Counted from the first letter of the stretch, positions 6,862 to 15,337 are shown. The stretch is 36,248 nucleotides of DNA from Flavobacteriales bacterium (GCA_020435335.1 JAGQZT010000103.1:1-36248); one strand, 5' to 3'. Notes: generated by a model not told the origin, from the sequence alone. Numbers and translations: made by a program.

Positions 6862-7929
6862 ATGACCCTCGAAGACTTAGGATATAATGCCGAATTAGTT
6901 CAGTATCGCCTGGATCACCAACTGGAACAATTTGAGGTGGGCCGGATTTTTTCGGAGCATAAAGAGCGCTACGGAATTCGAACAGCAAATCAGGAGCTTG
7001 ATGGAGAGATCATCGGAAACCTTCGCTACACAGCACATACCCGGTCGGATTTTCCAACGGTGGGCGACTGGGTTGCTCTTGTTCCGTATGACGATGATAA
7101 AGCGTTAATCCATGCCATTTACCCCCGAAAATCCATCCTTGAAAGGCAGGCTGTCGGCAAGAAAGGCGAAAAACAACCCATTGCCAGCAACATCGATACC
7201 GCCCTCCTGGTTCAGGCCGTTGACCGAGATTTCAGTATCAACCGGCTGGAGCGTTATCTGACGATCTGCCACGCTTCAGGAATCGAAGCCGTTGTGATTT
7301 TAAACAAGATCGACCTGATCGATGAGCAAACCCTGAAGACTTATGTGGAGCAAGTTCAACATCGCATGAAAGACATACCGGTATTTGCGATCAGCAACAA
7401 CACGAAACAGGGTATCGGCCGGTTAAAATCCATTTTTGAACTGGGGAAGACCTATTGCCTGCTGGGATCATCGGGCGTAGGAAAATCAACCCTGATCAAC
7501 ACCCTTGTGGGCAAAGAATTGATGAAAACAGACGCTATCGGGGAACACTCCAACAGAGGGAAACACATAACCAGCCACCGGGAGCTGCACCTGCTCGACA
7601 GCGGCGGAATCTTAATTGATAACCCCGGCATGCGGGAAGTGGGAATTGCCGATTCTACCGGAGGACTGGAAATGACCTTCGATGACATTTACACCTGGTC
7701 GAAGCATTGCCGGTTCAGCGATTGCTCGCATGTGAATGAATCGGGATGTGCCGTACGTGCTGCCGTTGAAAGCGGGGAACTGGATCAGGCTTCTTACGAA
7801 AATTACCTCAAAATGGAACGCGAAAGAACACATTTTGAAATGACCGTTGCCGAAAAAAGAAAAAAAGAAAAAGTCTTCGGCAAGCTGATGAAAAACTATA
7901 AAAAAAGTAACTACAAGAAAGATCAATAG
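6862..7929 (+). CDS. rsgA: Ribosome small-subunit-dependent GTPase A
   Basis: Circularly permuted GTPase that acts late in 30S subunit maturation. Domain order: N-terminal OB fold (about residues 20-110; TVGDWVALV at 66-74), the GTPase with permuted motifs G4 NKID (148-151), G1 GSSGVGKST (202-210), a GKHIT G2-like segment (233-237) and G3 DNPG (253-256), then a zinc-binding region with Cys283, Cys288, His290 and Cys296 (CRFSDCSH...GC). All functional motifs are present. Length 355 is normal; the tail is very Lys-rich, as expected for an RNA-binding protein. It converges on the methyltransferase gene with about 50 bases between stops and no clear terminator. Confidence 0.96.
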   Translation: MTLEDLGYNAELVQYRLDHQLEQFEVGRIFSEHKERYGIRTANQELDGEIIGNLRYTAHTRSDFPTVGDWVALVPYDDDKALIHAIYPRKSILERQAVGKKGEKQPIASNIDTALLVQAVDRDFSINRLERYLTICHASGIEAVVILNKIDLIDEQTLKTYVEQVQHRMKDIPVFAISNNTKQGIGRLKSIFELGKTYCLLGSSGVGKSTLINTLVGKELMKTDAIGEHSNRGKHITSHRELHLLDSGGILIDNPGMREVGIADSTGGLEMTFDDIYTWSKHCRFSDCSHVNESGCAVRAAVESGELDQASYENYLKMERERTHFEMTVAEKRKKEKVFGKLMKNYKKSNYKKDQ

Positions 7930-7980
7930 GCAAGAATCCTCCAACTGAAAAACGGCACAACTTCTCAACGGAATAACTAA

Positions 7981-9132
7981 TCACCCGATCAACTGCTCCA
8001 AATACTGTTCCTCCACTCCAAACTCAGATTTTAAGTCCTTTAACTTCTGATTCAATGCATCAGTATCGGGCTTTTTGTTTGATTTTACCCCGACAAGCAT
8101 CACATTTTTGCGGGTATGTTCATTCGAAATGAATTCGAAGATGTTGGTGTTGTAGCCTTCCTTCTCCATCAGCAGCGCCCGGATGGTATCGGTGAGCATT
8201 TCGTACTGGCGCTCCTTATAGATGCCGTACTTTAAGATCGGGCTTTGTTGCTCTATCCCTTTGAGTTGCTTCCGGACCTGCTTGTGGCAGCACGGTGCCG
8301 TTACAATCAATTGAGCATGGGCCGCCAATCCTTTGTAGATCGCATCGTCGGTTGCCGTATCACAGGCATGGAGCGCAATCAGCACATCCACTTTTTCGGC
8401 ATACTCATCGATGGGCAGAGCGATAAAATGCAGGTTTTCGAACCCACAGGCTTTCGCGGTTTTATTGCAGAAATCTACCAGTTCCTTCCGCAATTCGATG
8501 CCCGTGATGGTAGCTTCCAGCCCCAATTGATTCACTAAATAATCGTACAACGCAAAGGTCAGGTAACCCTTCCCGGAACCCATATCGACTACCTTCGGTT
8601 GTTTCGGCAGCTTCGCATTTTTGAGCAATCCTTCGAAAATCTCGAGGTAGTTGTTAATCTGCTTGTACTTGTCAGCCATCTTCGGGATGACTTTCCCCTG
8701 CTCATCACAGACACCAAGCAACTGCAAATACTTTCCACCGGCCGCCTTCTTGGTTTTGGGTTTGTCGTGTTGCACCGAAGGCACTTCCTGAATGCTTGGT
8801 TGTAGCTTTTTGATGCTCGCTTTCCCTTTTTTGGTGAGTTGTAACGACCAATCAGCTTCCGTGGTCATGAGAACCGCATGGCGGAACTTAGCGTGAAGTT
8901 GTTTATTGAGTTCTTCCTGAGCAGACTTGAGCCCGTAGTTCTTCACTTCATCCTTGCTTTGGAAATGGTAGGTAAATGACAGTTGTGCTGTGCCTTGCAA
9001 TTCTATCGGGCGGACATATACGTTAAGTAGTCCGTCACTCTTGTAAGCCGGTTTACTAAGTGTCACCTTCACGAAAGAGCCGTTGGTAAAGCTGTCGGAA
9101 AGCTGTTTTAAAAAATCAGGGATCCCATTCAT
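7981..9132 (-). CDS. Class I SAM-dependent methyltransferase
   Basis: A 383-residue cytoplasmic protein. An N-terminal region of about 150 residues precedes a Rossmann methyltransferase domain with SAM-binding motif VVDMGSGKGYLTFALYDYL (about residues 181-199), an acidic ribose-binding position in ATITGIELRKELVDF, HACDTATDDAI and a TAPCCHKQVRKQL segment. The last resembles the Methyltransf_32/METTL25-like group, some of which modify RNA; the substrate is not determinable. The frame is open to an ATG at 9204 that overlaps the ATG of the divergent gene, but the internal ATG at 9132 is preferred: a TACCTTTA promoter box lies 4 bases before it, and the homolog-like start MNGIPDFLKQLSDSF follows. 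Confidence 0.82.
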   Translation of the reverse strand: MNGIPDFLKQLSDSFTNGSFVKVTLSKPAYKSDGLLNVYVRPIELQGTAQLSFTYHFQSKDEVKNYGLKSAQEELNKQLHAKFRHAVLMTTEADWSLQLTKKGKASIKKLQPSIQEVPSVQHDKPKTKKAAGGKYLQLLGVCDEQGKVIPKMADKYKQINNYLEIFEGLLKNAKLPKQPKVVDMGSGKGYLTFALYDYLVNQLGLEATITGIELRKELVDFCNKTAKACGFENLHFIALPIDEYAEKVDVLIALHACDTATDDAIYKGLAAHAQLIVTAPCCHKQVRKQLKGIEQQSPILKYGIYKERQYEMLTDTIRALLMEKEGYNTNIFEFISNEHTRKNVMLVGVKSNKKPDTDALNQKLKDLKSEFGVEEQYLEQLIG

Positions 9133-9136
9133 GGTG

Positions 9137-9144
9137 TAAAGGTA
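9137..9144 (-). promoter_or_regulatory. -7 promoter box close to the methyltransferase start
   Basis: On the minus strand this reads TACCTTTA, followed by CACC and then the ATG at 9132. The 4-base gap predicts transcription starting at or next to the A of the ATG (leaderless). Confidence 0.5.
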
Positions 9145-9190
9145 GTCTTCCTTTTTCACATGAGTCATCTGAACAGGAGCATAAATTGCG

Positions 9191-9198
9191 TAACTTTG
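9191..9198 (+). promoter_or_regulatory. -7 promoter box of the metal-efflux operon
   Basis: TAACTTTG is a full TAnnTTTG match. It is followed by TATC and the ATG at 9203, so the first gene of the operon would be translated from a leaderless mRNA. No metal-responsive operator palindrome is obvious next to it. Confidence 0.6.
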
Positions 9199-9202
9199 TA
9201 TC

Positions 9203-9589
9203 ATGACCAGGGGATTAAAATATTACTTGTTGCTGTTTGCTGCCATTGTGGTCGTGCTGCACAACATCATCCCGCATGTGCACAAAAGTAACCTCAGCAG
9301 TTATGAGCACCAGGAAGTTCATCAGGTGGAACAGAGTACTCTGAACCTGCTTGCTCTCGCTTTTCATGAGTTTACCGAAGAAGGACAAATGGAAGATTTT
9401 GTCGTTCATGGCGGTCAATCCATACAAACCCTCAAAGAAACAGTAGTCGATCTGGCTACGGTTGTACCGGTGTTATCCGTTGAACAACCCGAACAGATTA
9501 AACTCTATCCATTCAACGATCCGTTGATCGTTCGTCCTGCTTCAGGGTACGGACTTATCTCCCACGTCCGTCCGCCTCCGGTTGCGTAA
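9203..9589 (+). CDS. Small His-rich membrane-anchored protein of the metal-efflux operon
   Basis: A 128-residue protein, first gene of the efflux operon. It has one N-terminal membrane segment or uncleaved signal (YYLLLFAAIVVVLHNIIPHV, about residues 7-26), directly followed by clustered histidines (His20, His25, His27, then HQEVHQ), and further His residues near 54 and 69. Small proteins of this kind with a HNxxPH motif sit before CzcA-type pumps in many Bacteroidota and are probably periplasmic metal-binding or sensing accessories; that role is inferred. The C terminus (SHVRPPPVA) is proline-rich. It lies 52 bases before the pump gene. Confidence 0.7.
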   Translation: MTRGLKYYLLLFAAIVVVLHNIIPHVHKSNLSSYEHQEVHQVEQSTLNLLALAFHEFTEEGQMEDFVVHGGQSIQTLKETVVDLATVVPVLSVEQPEQIKLYPFNDPLIVRPASGYGLISHVRPPPVA

Positions 9590-9613
9590 TGAAAGGGCAA
9601 ACTGCCCAGTTCA
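9590..9613 (+). other. Hairpin between the small gene and the RND pump gene
   Basis: TGAA (9590-9593) and GGGCA (9595-9599) pair with TGCCC (9603-9607) and TTCA (9610-9613), leaving small internal bulges and an AAC loop. There is no T-run, so it is not a strong terminator. It may be an mRNA processing or stability element that sets the ratio of the first to the later gene products. Confidence 0.35.
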
Positions 9614-9641
9614 TCTTTACGTTTAAACCAAAAGCACCACT

Positions 9642-12600
9642 ATGTTTGAAAAAATTATTGCTTATTCGCTAAAGAATAAGCTCATTGTGCTACTGTTGGT
9701 AGTAGCACTCATTTTCGGGGGAATCTCATCGTTGCGACACATTGCCGTGGATGCCGTTCCCGATATTACCAACAATCAGGTACAGGTCGTCACTTCGTCC
9801 GCCACACTGGCAGCTGAAGAGGTGGAAAAGTACATCACTTTTCCCATCGAAATGGCCGTATCCAATATTCCGGATGTAACCGAAGTACGAAGTATTTCAC
9901 GTTACGGACTTTCGGTGGTTACCATTGTTTTTGAAGATGGTGTCGACATCATGCGTGCCCGGCAATTTGTTTCGGAGCAGCTCGACATTGCGCGGGATGA
10001 AATTCCGTCCGAATTCGGCTCGCCGCAAATGATGCCCATTACCACGGGGCTCGGGGAGATCTACCAATACGTGTTACAGGTAGAGCCCGGTTACGAATCG
10101 GCTTACGACATCATGGAAATCCGAACCATTCAGGATTGGATCGTGAAACGACAACTGGCCGGCATGCCGGGCATCATTGAGGTTAGCAGCTTCGGCGGGC
10201 TCGTTAAGCAATACGAGGTAAGTGTCCATCCCGAACAACTGAAGGCTTTCAATACCACCATCAACGAAGTGGAAGCTGCATTACAAGCCAACAACAACAA
10301 CAGCGGAGGGAGCTACATCGAATCCGGTGAAAATGCTTTTTACCTCCGCTCGGAAGGCCGGGCCGAAACCTTTACCGACATTGAGAACATCATCATCAAG
10401 AATGAAGGAATGCCCGTTCGGGTGAGGGATGTGGCAACAGTACGCTTAGGTAGCCCGAAACGCTACGGCGCCATGACCATGGATGGGAAAGGCGAAGTGG
10501 TCGGCGGAATCACCCTGATGCTAAAAGGAGCCAATTCGTCCGATGCCGTGGAGAACGTTCACGACCGCATGGAGCTGGTTCAACAGGCATTGCCTGAAGG
10601 CATTACCATCTATCCGTACCTCGACCGTTCCGTGCTGGTTGGCAAAACCATCAACACGGTAACGAAGAACCTCATCGAAGGAGGGCTGATCGTGATCTTC
10701 ATCCTGGTGTTGTTCCTGGGTAATTTCAGGGCCGGACTGATCGTTTCATCGGTTATTCCCTTGTCCATGTTATTTGCCCTGATCCTGATGAACCTGCTGG
10801 GCGTATCGGCTAACCTGATGTCGCTCGGCGCCATCGATTTCGGCATTGTGGTGGACGGCGCGGTCATCATTGTAGAAGGGGTATTGCATATTCTTCACAG
10901 CAGGCACAAAGGAAAGACCCTGACCAAGCTCCAGATGAACATGGAAATCCAGGAGGCCAGCGGGCAGATCTACAACTCCGCAGCTTTCGGGGTGTTGATC
11001 ATTTTAGTGGTCTTCGTTCCGATTTTCACACTTGAGGGCATTGAAGGGAAGACCTTCCTGCCCATGGCTCAAACGGTGAGTTTCGCCATCCTGGGATCAT
11101 TGCTGTTATCCATTACCTATGTTCCGGTGGTATCGGCGATGTTCCTGAACCGCAAGATCAGAAGTAAGCCGGTATTTTCGGATAAGATCGTTGAACGCAT
11201 TCAGAACAGATACCTCCCAAGCCTCACATTTGCACTGAAACGACCGAAATTGATTTTAGGAATTGCATTTGCCGGATTACTGGCGGCAGGGGTTATTTTC
11301 AGTTCGATGGGGTCGGAATTCATCCCGACACTGGAAGAAGGTGACCTGGCCATGCAGATGGCGGTAGAACCAGGAAGTTCATTAACCAAAAGCATTGCAA
11401 CTTCATCCCGGGCGGAAAAAATTCTCAAGGATAACTTCCCGGAAGTAAAGCATGTGGTTTCGAAGATCGGAACAGCAGAAGTGCCCACCGATCCGATGGC
11501 CATCGAAGATGCCGACGTGATGATCATCCTCAAAGAAAAAGGCGAATGGGAAAATGCCTCCACGCGTGAAGAACTGATCGAAAAAATGAAAGAAAAACTG
11601 GATGTGATTACCGACGCTTCGTTTGAATTCACCCAACCCATTCAGCTGCGTTTCAACGAACTGATGACCGGCGCCAAGACGGACATCGCCATCCAGATTT
11701 TCGGGGAAGACATGGCTACCCTGAAAGCTTTGGCGGACAACGCAGCACTGGCCATTGAAAACGTATCCGGAGTGGGCGATGTGAAAGTGGAGCAGACCGA
11801 CGGCCTGAAGCAGTTGAGCATCGTGATCGACCGGCCTAAAGTTGCACTCTACCACGTCAATGTAGACGATGTGAACAACACGATCAAAGCGGCTTACGGC
11901 GGAACAGCAACCGGACACATTTATGAGAATGAACGCAGTTTCGAGCTGGTAGTGCGGCTGGATCCGAAGTCCATTCAAAACCTGTCTTTAACTAAATTAA
12001 ACGTTATGAACACCGAGGGACAACCCATTTCACTCAATCAGGTGGCAACCATTAAGGAGACCGTCGCTCCGATGCAGATCTCAAGGGAAGATGCCAAGCG
12101 TCGCATCACCATCGGCGTGAACGTCCGGGACCGGGATATTGCTTCACTGGTGGAAGAGATTCAGCAGGTGCTCACGGTAAAGTTGGCCCTGCCTCCGGGA
12201 TATACCATTAAATATGGCGGACAATTTGAAAACCTTCAAAATGCCATTAAACGATTGCAGGTAGTCGTTCCGATCGCCCTGTTCCTGATCCTGTTCCTGC
12301 TTTACATTGCATTCGGAACGTTAAAGGAATCACTCATTATTTTCATGGCGGTGCCGTTGGCCTCCATCGGCGGTATTCTGGCCCTGTGGTTAAGGGGATT
12401 GCCGTTCAGCATTTCGGGAGGCATCGGGTTCATTGCCCTTTTCGGAGTAGCCGTCCTTAACGGGATCGTATTGGTGAATGAATTCGTCCGACTGAAAAAA
12501 ACAGGAACGCATGATTCATTGAAAGAATTGATCATAACCGGTTCTTCATCCCGCTTACGACCGGTTTTAATGACGGCACTGGTAGCGGCACTGGGCTTCC

Positions 12601-13937
12601 TGCCCATGGCACTGGCAACCTCAAATGGAGCCGAAGTACAACGGCCGTTAGCTACCGTAGTAATCGGCGGACTGATCACATCGACCTTGCTCACGCTGCT
12701 GGTTTTACCGGCCTTGTACTTCCTCATTGAAAAAAGGAAATTCAAAGCAAACACGTCCGTTAAGGCAGTTATCGTGTTGTTTATTGGTTTCATGGGTCTA
12801 AACACCAAAAGCCAGGCGCAGGATGGTGCCGGATTACAGGAGCTGATCACTGCGGCTAAAGTCAACCACATCGAGGTGAAACTTGCCGAACTGGAAAAAC
12901 GCCAGTGGGAAAGCGAGCAGAAAAACGCTTACGTGATCGAACCGCTTCAAATTGGTGTTCAGCATGGCCAGATCAACAGCGGAACCAACGACACCTACAT
13001 GGAAGTGACGCAGGACATCGGGGCTCCCTGGGCGATCAGGAAACGGAAAGATTATGCGGCACTGGGCGTTCAATACGCTTCCCAACGTTCGAAAACCATC
13101 GAGCAGGAAGTCGTGTACACCATTTCGTCCATGTACTACAACTGGTTGTATTACAAACGTGCTCACCAGTTATTGCATGAAGTGAGCAACACCCTTTCGG
13201 AAGCTGAAAAGAATAACCAAACACTTTATGAAGCCAACGAGATCAGCTACACCGATTACCTGGCCGTTAAACAACTGAATAACAGCACGATCCAGAAGAT
13301 GCAGTCCTGTTTTACCGGACTGAACCGGCACGAACAGGAATTGAAATACTTGTCAGGCTTACCGGAAGTCAGCATCAAAGACACCGTTTTGGCTGCTCTC
13401 AAGTCTACTGACAATGCTTCGATCAGTAACAGTTTGTACCTGGAAAATGAGCTGCTGATCCAACAATTGGAACAACAGAAAGCGGTAATCCGCTCCAATT
13501 ATCAGCCTCGCCTGAACATCGGCTACTTCAACCAGACCCTGGAAAAGCAACGAGGGTTTCAGGGGTTTAAAGCCGGGTTGAGCATTCCCCTTGTGTTTGG
13601 AGGCAAACAGAAAGCATTGATGCAAAACCAGCTGGAAGTGGAAGCAGCAACAGCTCAACAGCAAAAGCTAAAGCTCCAGCTCGAAAGCGAATGGATCGTG
13701 ATGAAACAGCATATTGCCCTGCTCAGGGAAAGGCTTTCGGAAGAAACATCCGAACCGGGTGATTACCTCCTCGGCATCACGCAGCTGAAACAAAAACATG
13801 ATCTGGGGGAGTTGAATGCCTTTGAATTTGTACAGATGAGTAGCATCATCATCGATGGCGCCATCAGCGAATTGCAGATCATAAACGATTACAATCAGGC
13901 GGTAATCAAATACCGTTTTTTAACCACTAATTTTTAA
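9642..13937 (+). CDS. CzcA-type heavy-metal efflux RND pump fused to a TolC-like outer-membrane factor
   Basis: A 1431-residue fusion. Residues 1 to about 1030 are a complete HME-RND proton/metal antiporter of the inner membrane: the N-terminal AVDAVPDITNNQVQVVTSS motif of the porter domain, and TM4 motif DFGIVVDGAVIIVE with Asp399, Asp405 and Glu412. The DFGxxxDGA form is typical of Zn/Co/Cd/Ni exporters (CzcA) rather than Cu/Ag exporters (CusA); here VEG replaces VEN. Twelve membrane segments are expected. After TM12 (LLVLPALYFLIEKRK) comes a basic stretch, a hydrophobic segment (VKAVIVLFIGFMGLN) and SQA|QD at 1057-1061, which looks like an internal signal peptide and cleavage site. Residues 1060-1431 are a CzcC/TolC-like coiled-coil outer-membrane factor. 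The fusion is known in Bacteroidota. The adaptor gene follows by 11 bases. Confidence 0.93.
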   Translation: MFEKIIAYSLKNKLIVLLLVVALIFGGISSLRHIAVDAVPDITNNQVQVVTSSATLAAEEVEKYITFPIEMAVSNIPDVTEVRSISRYGLSVVTIVFEDGVDIMRARQFVSEQLDIARDEIPSEFGSPQMMPITTGLGEIYQYVLQVEPGYESAYDIMEIRTIQDWIVKRQLAGMPGIIEVSSFGGLVKQYEVSVHPEQLKAFNTTINEVEAALQANNNNSGGSYIESGENAFYLRSEGRAETFTDIENIIIKNEGMPVRVRDVATVRLGSPKRYGAMTMDGKGEVVGGITLMLKGANSSDAVENVHDRMELVQQALPEGITIYPYLDRSVLVGKTINTVTKNLIEGGLIVIFILVLFLGNFRAGLIVSSVIPLSMLFALILMNLLGVSANLMSLGAIDFGIVVDGAVIIVEGVLHILHSRHKGKTLTKLQMNMEIQEASGQIYNSAAFGVLIILVVFVPIFTLEGIEGKTFLPMAQTVSFAILGSLLLSITYVPVVSAMFLNRKIRSKPVFSDKIVERIQNRYLPSLTFALKRPKLILGIAFAGLLAAGVIFSSMGSEFIPTLEEGDLAMQMAVEPGSSLTKSIATSSRAEKILKDNFPEVKHVVSKIGTAEVPTDPMAIEDADVMIILKEKGEWENASTREELIEKMKEKLDVITDASFEFTQPIQLRFNELMTGAKTDIAIQIFGEDMATLKALADNAALAIENVSGVGDVKVEQTDGLKQLSIVIDRPKVALYHVNVDDVNNTIKAAYGGTATGHIYENERSFELVVRLDPKSIQNLSLTKLNVMNTEGQPISLNQVATIKETVAPMQISREDAKRRITIGVNVRDRDIASLVEEIQQVLTVKLALPPGYTIKYGGQFENLQNAIKRLQVVVPIALFLILFLLYIAFGTLKESLIIFMAVPLASIGGILALWLRGLPFSISGGIGFIALFGVAVLNGIVLVNEFVRLKKTGTHDSLKELIITGSSSRLRPVLMTALVAALGFLPMALATSNGAEVQRPLATVVIGGLITSTLLTLLVLPALYFLIEKRKFKANTSVKAVIVLFIGFMGLNTKSQAQDGAGLQELITAAKVNHIEVKLAELEKRQWESEQKNAYVIEPLQIGVQHGQINSGTNDTYMEVTQDIGAPWAIRKRKDYAALGVQYASQRSKTIEQEVVYTISSMYYNWLYYKRAHQLLHEVSNTLSEAEKNNQTLYEANEISYTDYLAVKQLNNSTIQKMQSCFTGLNRHEQELKYLSGLPEVSIKDTVLAALKSTDNASISNSLYLENELLIQQLEQQKAVIRSNYQPRLNIGYFNQTLEKQRGFQGFKAGLSIPLVFGGKQKALMQNQLEVEAATAQQQKLKLQLESEWIVMKQHIALLRERLSEETSEPGDYLLGITQLKQKHDLGELNAFEFVQMSSIIIDGAISELQIINDYNQAVIKYRFLTTNF

Positions 13938-13948
13938 ATCCAAGACTT

Positions 13949-14800
13949 ATGAAATATCTAGCATACATCAGCCTATTCGTTCTAGCTTTGAGTTCATGCC
14001 ATTCCAACGAACCGGAAGGGCAAGATCATCCGGAAACTACGCCAACACCCGAAGTTGAAAAAAAGGTAACCGTGCCGGTCAGCGCAAACATCGAATGTTT
14101 CGGAACCGTAGATGTTCCTCCCTTTGCGATCTATGAAGAATATGCCAAAACAACCGGCTACGTGGTCGGACTATCCATTTTGGAAGGGCAACACGTGAAG
14201 CAAGGAGAAGTGATCGCCGAGATCGAATCGCCTGAGTTTGCCCGTTTGCAAAAAGAACTGCAAACAGCAAAAGCAAATTACGACTGGCAAAAACAACGTT
14301 ATGAGAGAAACCAGCCACTGTACCAAAACAAGGCGATTTCCGACAAGGATTTTCAATTGATTGAAAAAGATTACCAGGTGGCCAAATCGGCTTATTTCGG
14401 GCTGAAGGAAGAAGTGAATGCGATCGGTTTTAGCAGTGAGCGATTTATCGATGCCCAGCAGCTTAAACTGCAGATCCGAAGCAAAACCCATGGTACCGTG
14501 GTTCAGATCAACATCAAAAACGGCTCGAAAGTTTCTCCGGATACCCACCTCTTTACCATTCTGGACCAGTCGCATTTGCACGTGGAAATGTACGTTTCCG
14601 GAAATGATATTGGTCGAGTGAAACAAGAGCAGGCGTTTTATCTGACGCATCAGGATGATACTATCCGGGGAACCGTTCATCTGATCAACGACCGCATTGA
14701 AGATGATAACACGGTTAAGGTACACGGACATTTGAACAACAAAGCCGATGAAGAAAAATTGATCGTCGGACAAAAAGTTTTTGTGAATATTCTGCCTTAA
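13949..14800 (+). CDS. RND efflux periplasmic adaptor, lipoprotein (CzcB/CusB-like)
   Basis: Membrane-fusion protein linking the inner-membrane pump to the outer-membrane factor. The signal peptide KYLAYISLFVLALSSC gives a lipidated Cys17. Domains in order: an acidic Pro/Thr-rich linker, the first half of the barrel-sandwich (TTGYVVGLSILEGQHVKQGE, about residues 69-88), an alpha-helical hairpin (about 95-160), the second half (IRSKTHGTVVQINIKNGSKV), and a beta-barrel (LHVEMYVSGNDIGRV to the end). At 283 residues it is shorter than most CzcB proteins; the C-terminal membrane-proximal domain seems short or missing. It is the third gene of the operon, starting 11 bases after the pump stop. Confidence 0.88.
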   Translation: MKYLAYISLFVLALSSCHSNEPEGQDHPETTPTPEVEKKVTVPVSANIECFGTVDVPPFAIYEEYAKTTGYVVGLSILEGQHVKQGEVIAEIESPEFARLQKELQTAKANYDWQKQRYERNQPLYQNKAISDKDFQLIEKDYQVAKSAYFGLKEEVNAIGFSSERFIDAQQLKLQIRSKTHGTVVQINIKNGSKVSPDTHLFTILDQSHLHVEMYVSGNDIGRVKQEQAFYLTHQDDTIRGTVHLINDRIEDDNTVKVHGHLNNKADEEKLIVGQKVFVNILP

Positions 14801-14805
14801 TCTGC

Positions 14806-14813
14806 TATTTTTG
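14806..14813 (+). promoter_or_regulatory. -7 promoter box close to the GNAT gene start
   Basis: TATTTTTG, with TTG at 14781-14783 as the -33 element (22-base spacer). It is followed by GTGC and the ATG at 14818, predicting a leaderless mRNA. This is the clearest example in the window, with both elements present. Confidence 0.6.
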
Positions 14814-14817
14814 GTGC

Positions 14818-15309
14818 ATGAGTTTGCAATTTGAACGCATCGAAAACAAAGACCTGCAAGCGGTCACTGCCATCTACAACCATTATGTGGAGACCAGTAC
14901 CGCTACGTTTCACCTCGAACCGGTCACTACAGAGTCGATGGCGTTGAGCTTATCGCTGAACAATGACAGCTACCCTTCTTTTGTGGTGCTGGACGACGGC
15001 CAGTTGGCGGGCTTCTGTTACCTGAGCCGTTTCAGGCCGAAGCAAGCATACGACATCAGTGCCGAAGTGACGCTTTACCTGCATCCGGATTTCATTCGAA
15101 AAGGCATCGGATCGGCCGTTTTAGCGTTTCTGGAAGAAGAAGCTAAAAAGCGGAATATCAAAAATTTACTGGGTGTGATTACCGCCGAGAATACGGCCAG
15201 CATGAAATTGTTCGAAAGGTGTGGCTATAACCAGGCAGCCCGTTTGAAAAACATCGGGATCAAGTTTGGCAAAGCTTTGGATGTGGTATGGTACCAGAAA
15301 GAACTTTAA
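14818..15309 (+). CDS. GNAT family N-acetyltransferase (phosphinothricin-acetyltransferase-like)
   Basis: A 163-residue cytoplasmic acetyl-CoA-dependent acyltransferase. The start (IENKDLQAVTAIYNHYVETS) is typical of the PAT/YncA group that acetylates amino-acid-like amines. Further motifs: GFCYLSRFRPKQAY, EVTLYLHPDFIRKGIGSAVL with the acetyl-CoA pyrophosphate loop (RKGIGS), and ENTASMKLFERCGYNQAARL near the C terminus, the usual motif B region. A WYQKEL ending is also common in this group. The substrate (methionine sulfoximine, phosphinothricin or a metabolic amine) cannot be told. It has its own promoter 4 bases before the ATG. Confidence 0.9.
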   Translation: MSLQFERIENKDLQAVTAIYNHYVETSTATFHLEPVTTESMALSLSLNNDSYPSFVVLDDGQLAGFCYLSRFRPKQAYDISAEVTLYLHPDFIRKGIGSAVLAFLEEEAKKRNIKNLLGVITAENTASMKLFERCGYNQAARLKNIGIKFGKALDVVWYQKEL

Positions 15310-15314
15310 TTGCT

Positions 15315-15322
15315 TACCTTTA
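15315..15322 (+). promoter_or_regulatory. -7 promoter box for the glutathione peroxidase gene
   Basis: TACCTTTA located just after the GNAT stop, 15 bases before the ATG at 15338. The leader would be about 11 bases. Confidence 0.45.
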
Positions 15323-15337
15323 TCCAAAATCCTGATT

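Noticed and set aside
12302..12871. Long open frames antisense to the pump, kinase, T9SS and protease genes.
   Set aside because: They are mirror frames of well-supported coding regions, have low-complexity or basic compositions and no recognisable domain.
15266..15337. Longer frame for the glutathione peroxidase starting inside the GNAT gene.
   Set aside because: The extra residues lie before a clear signal peptide, and a promoter box at 15315 supports the ATG at 15338.
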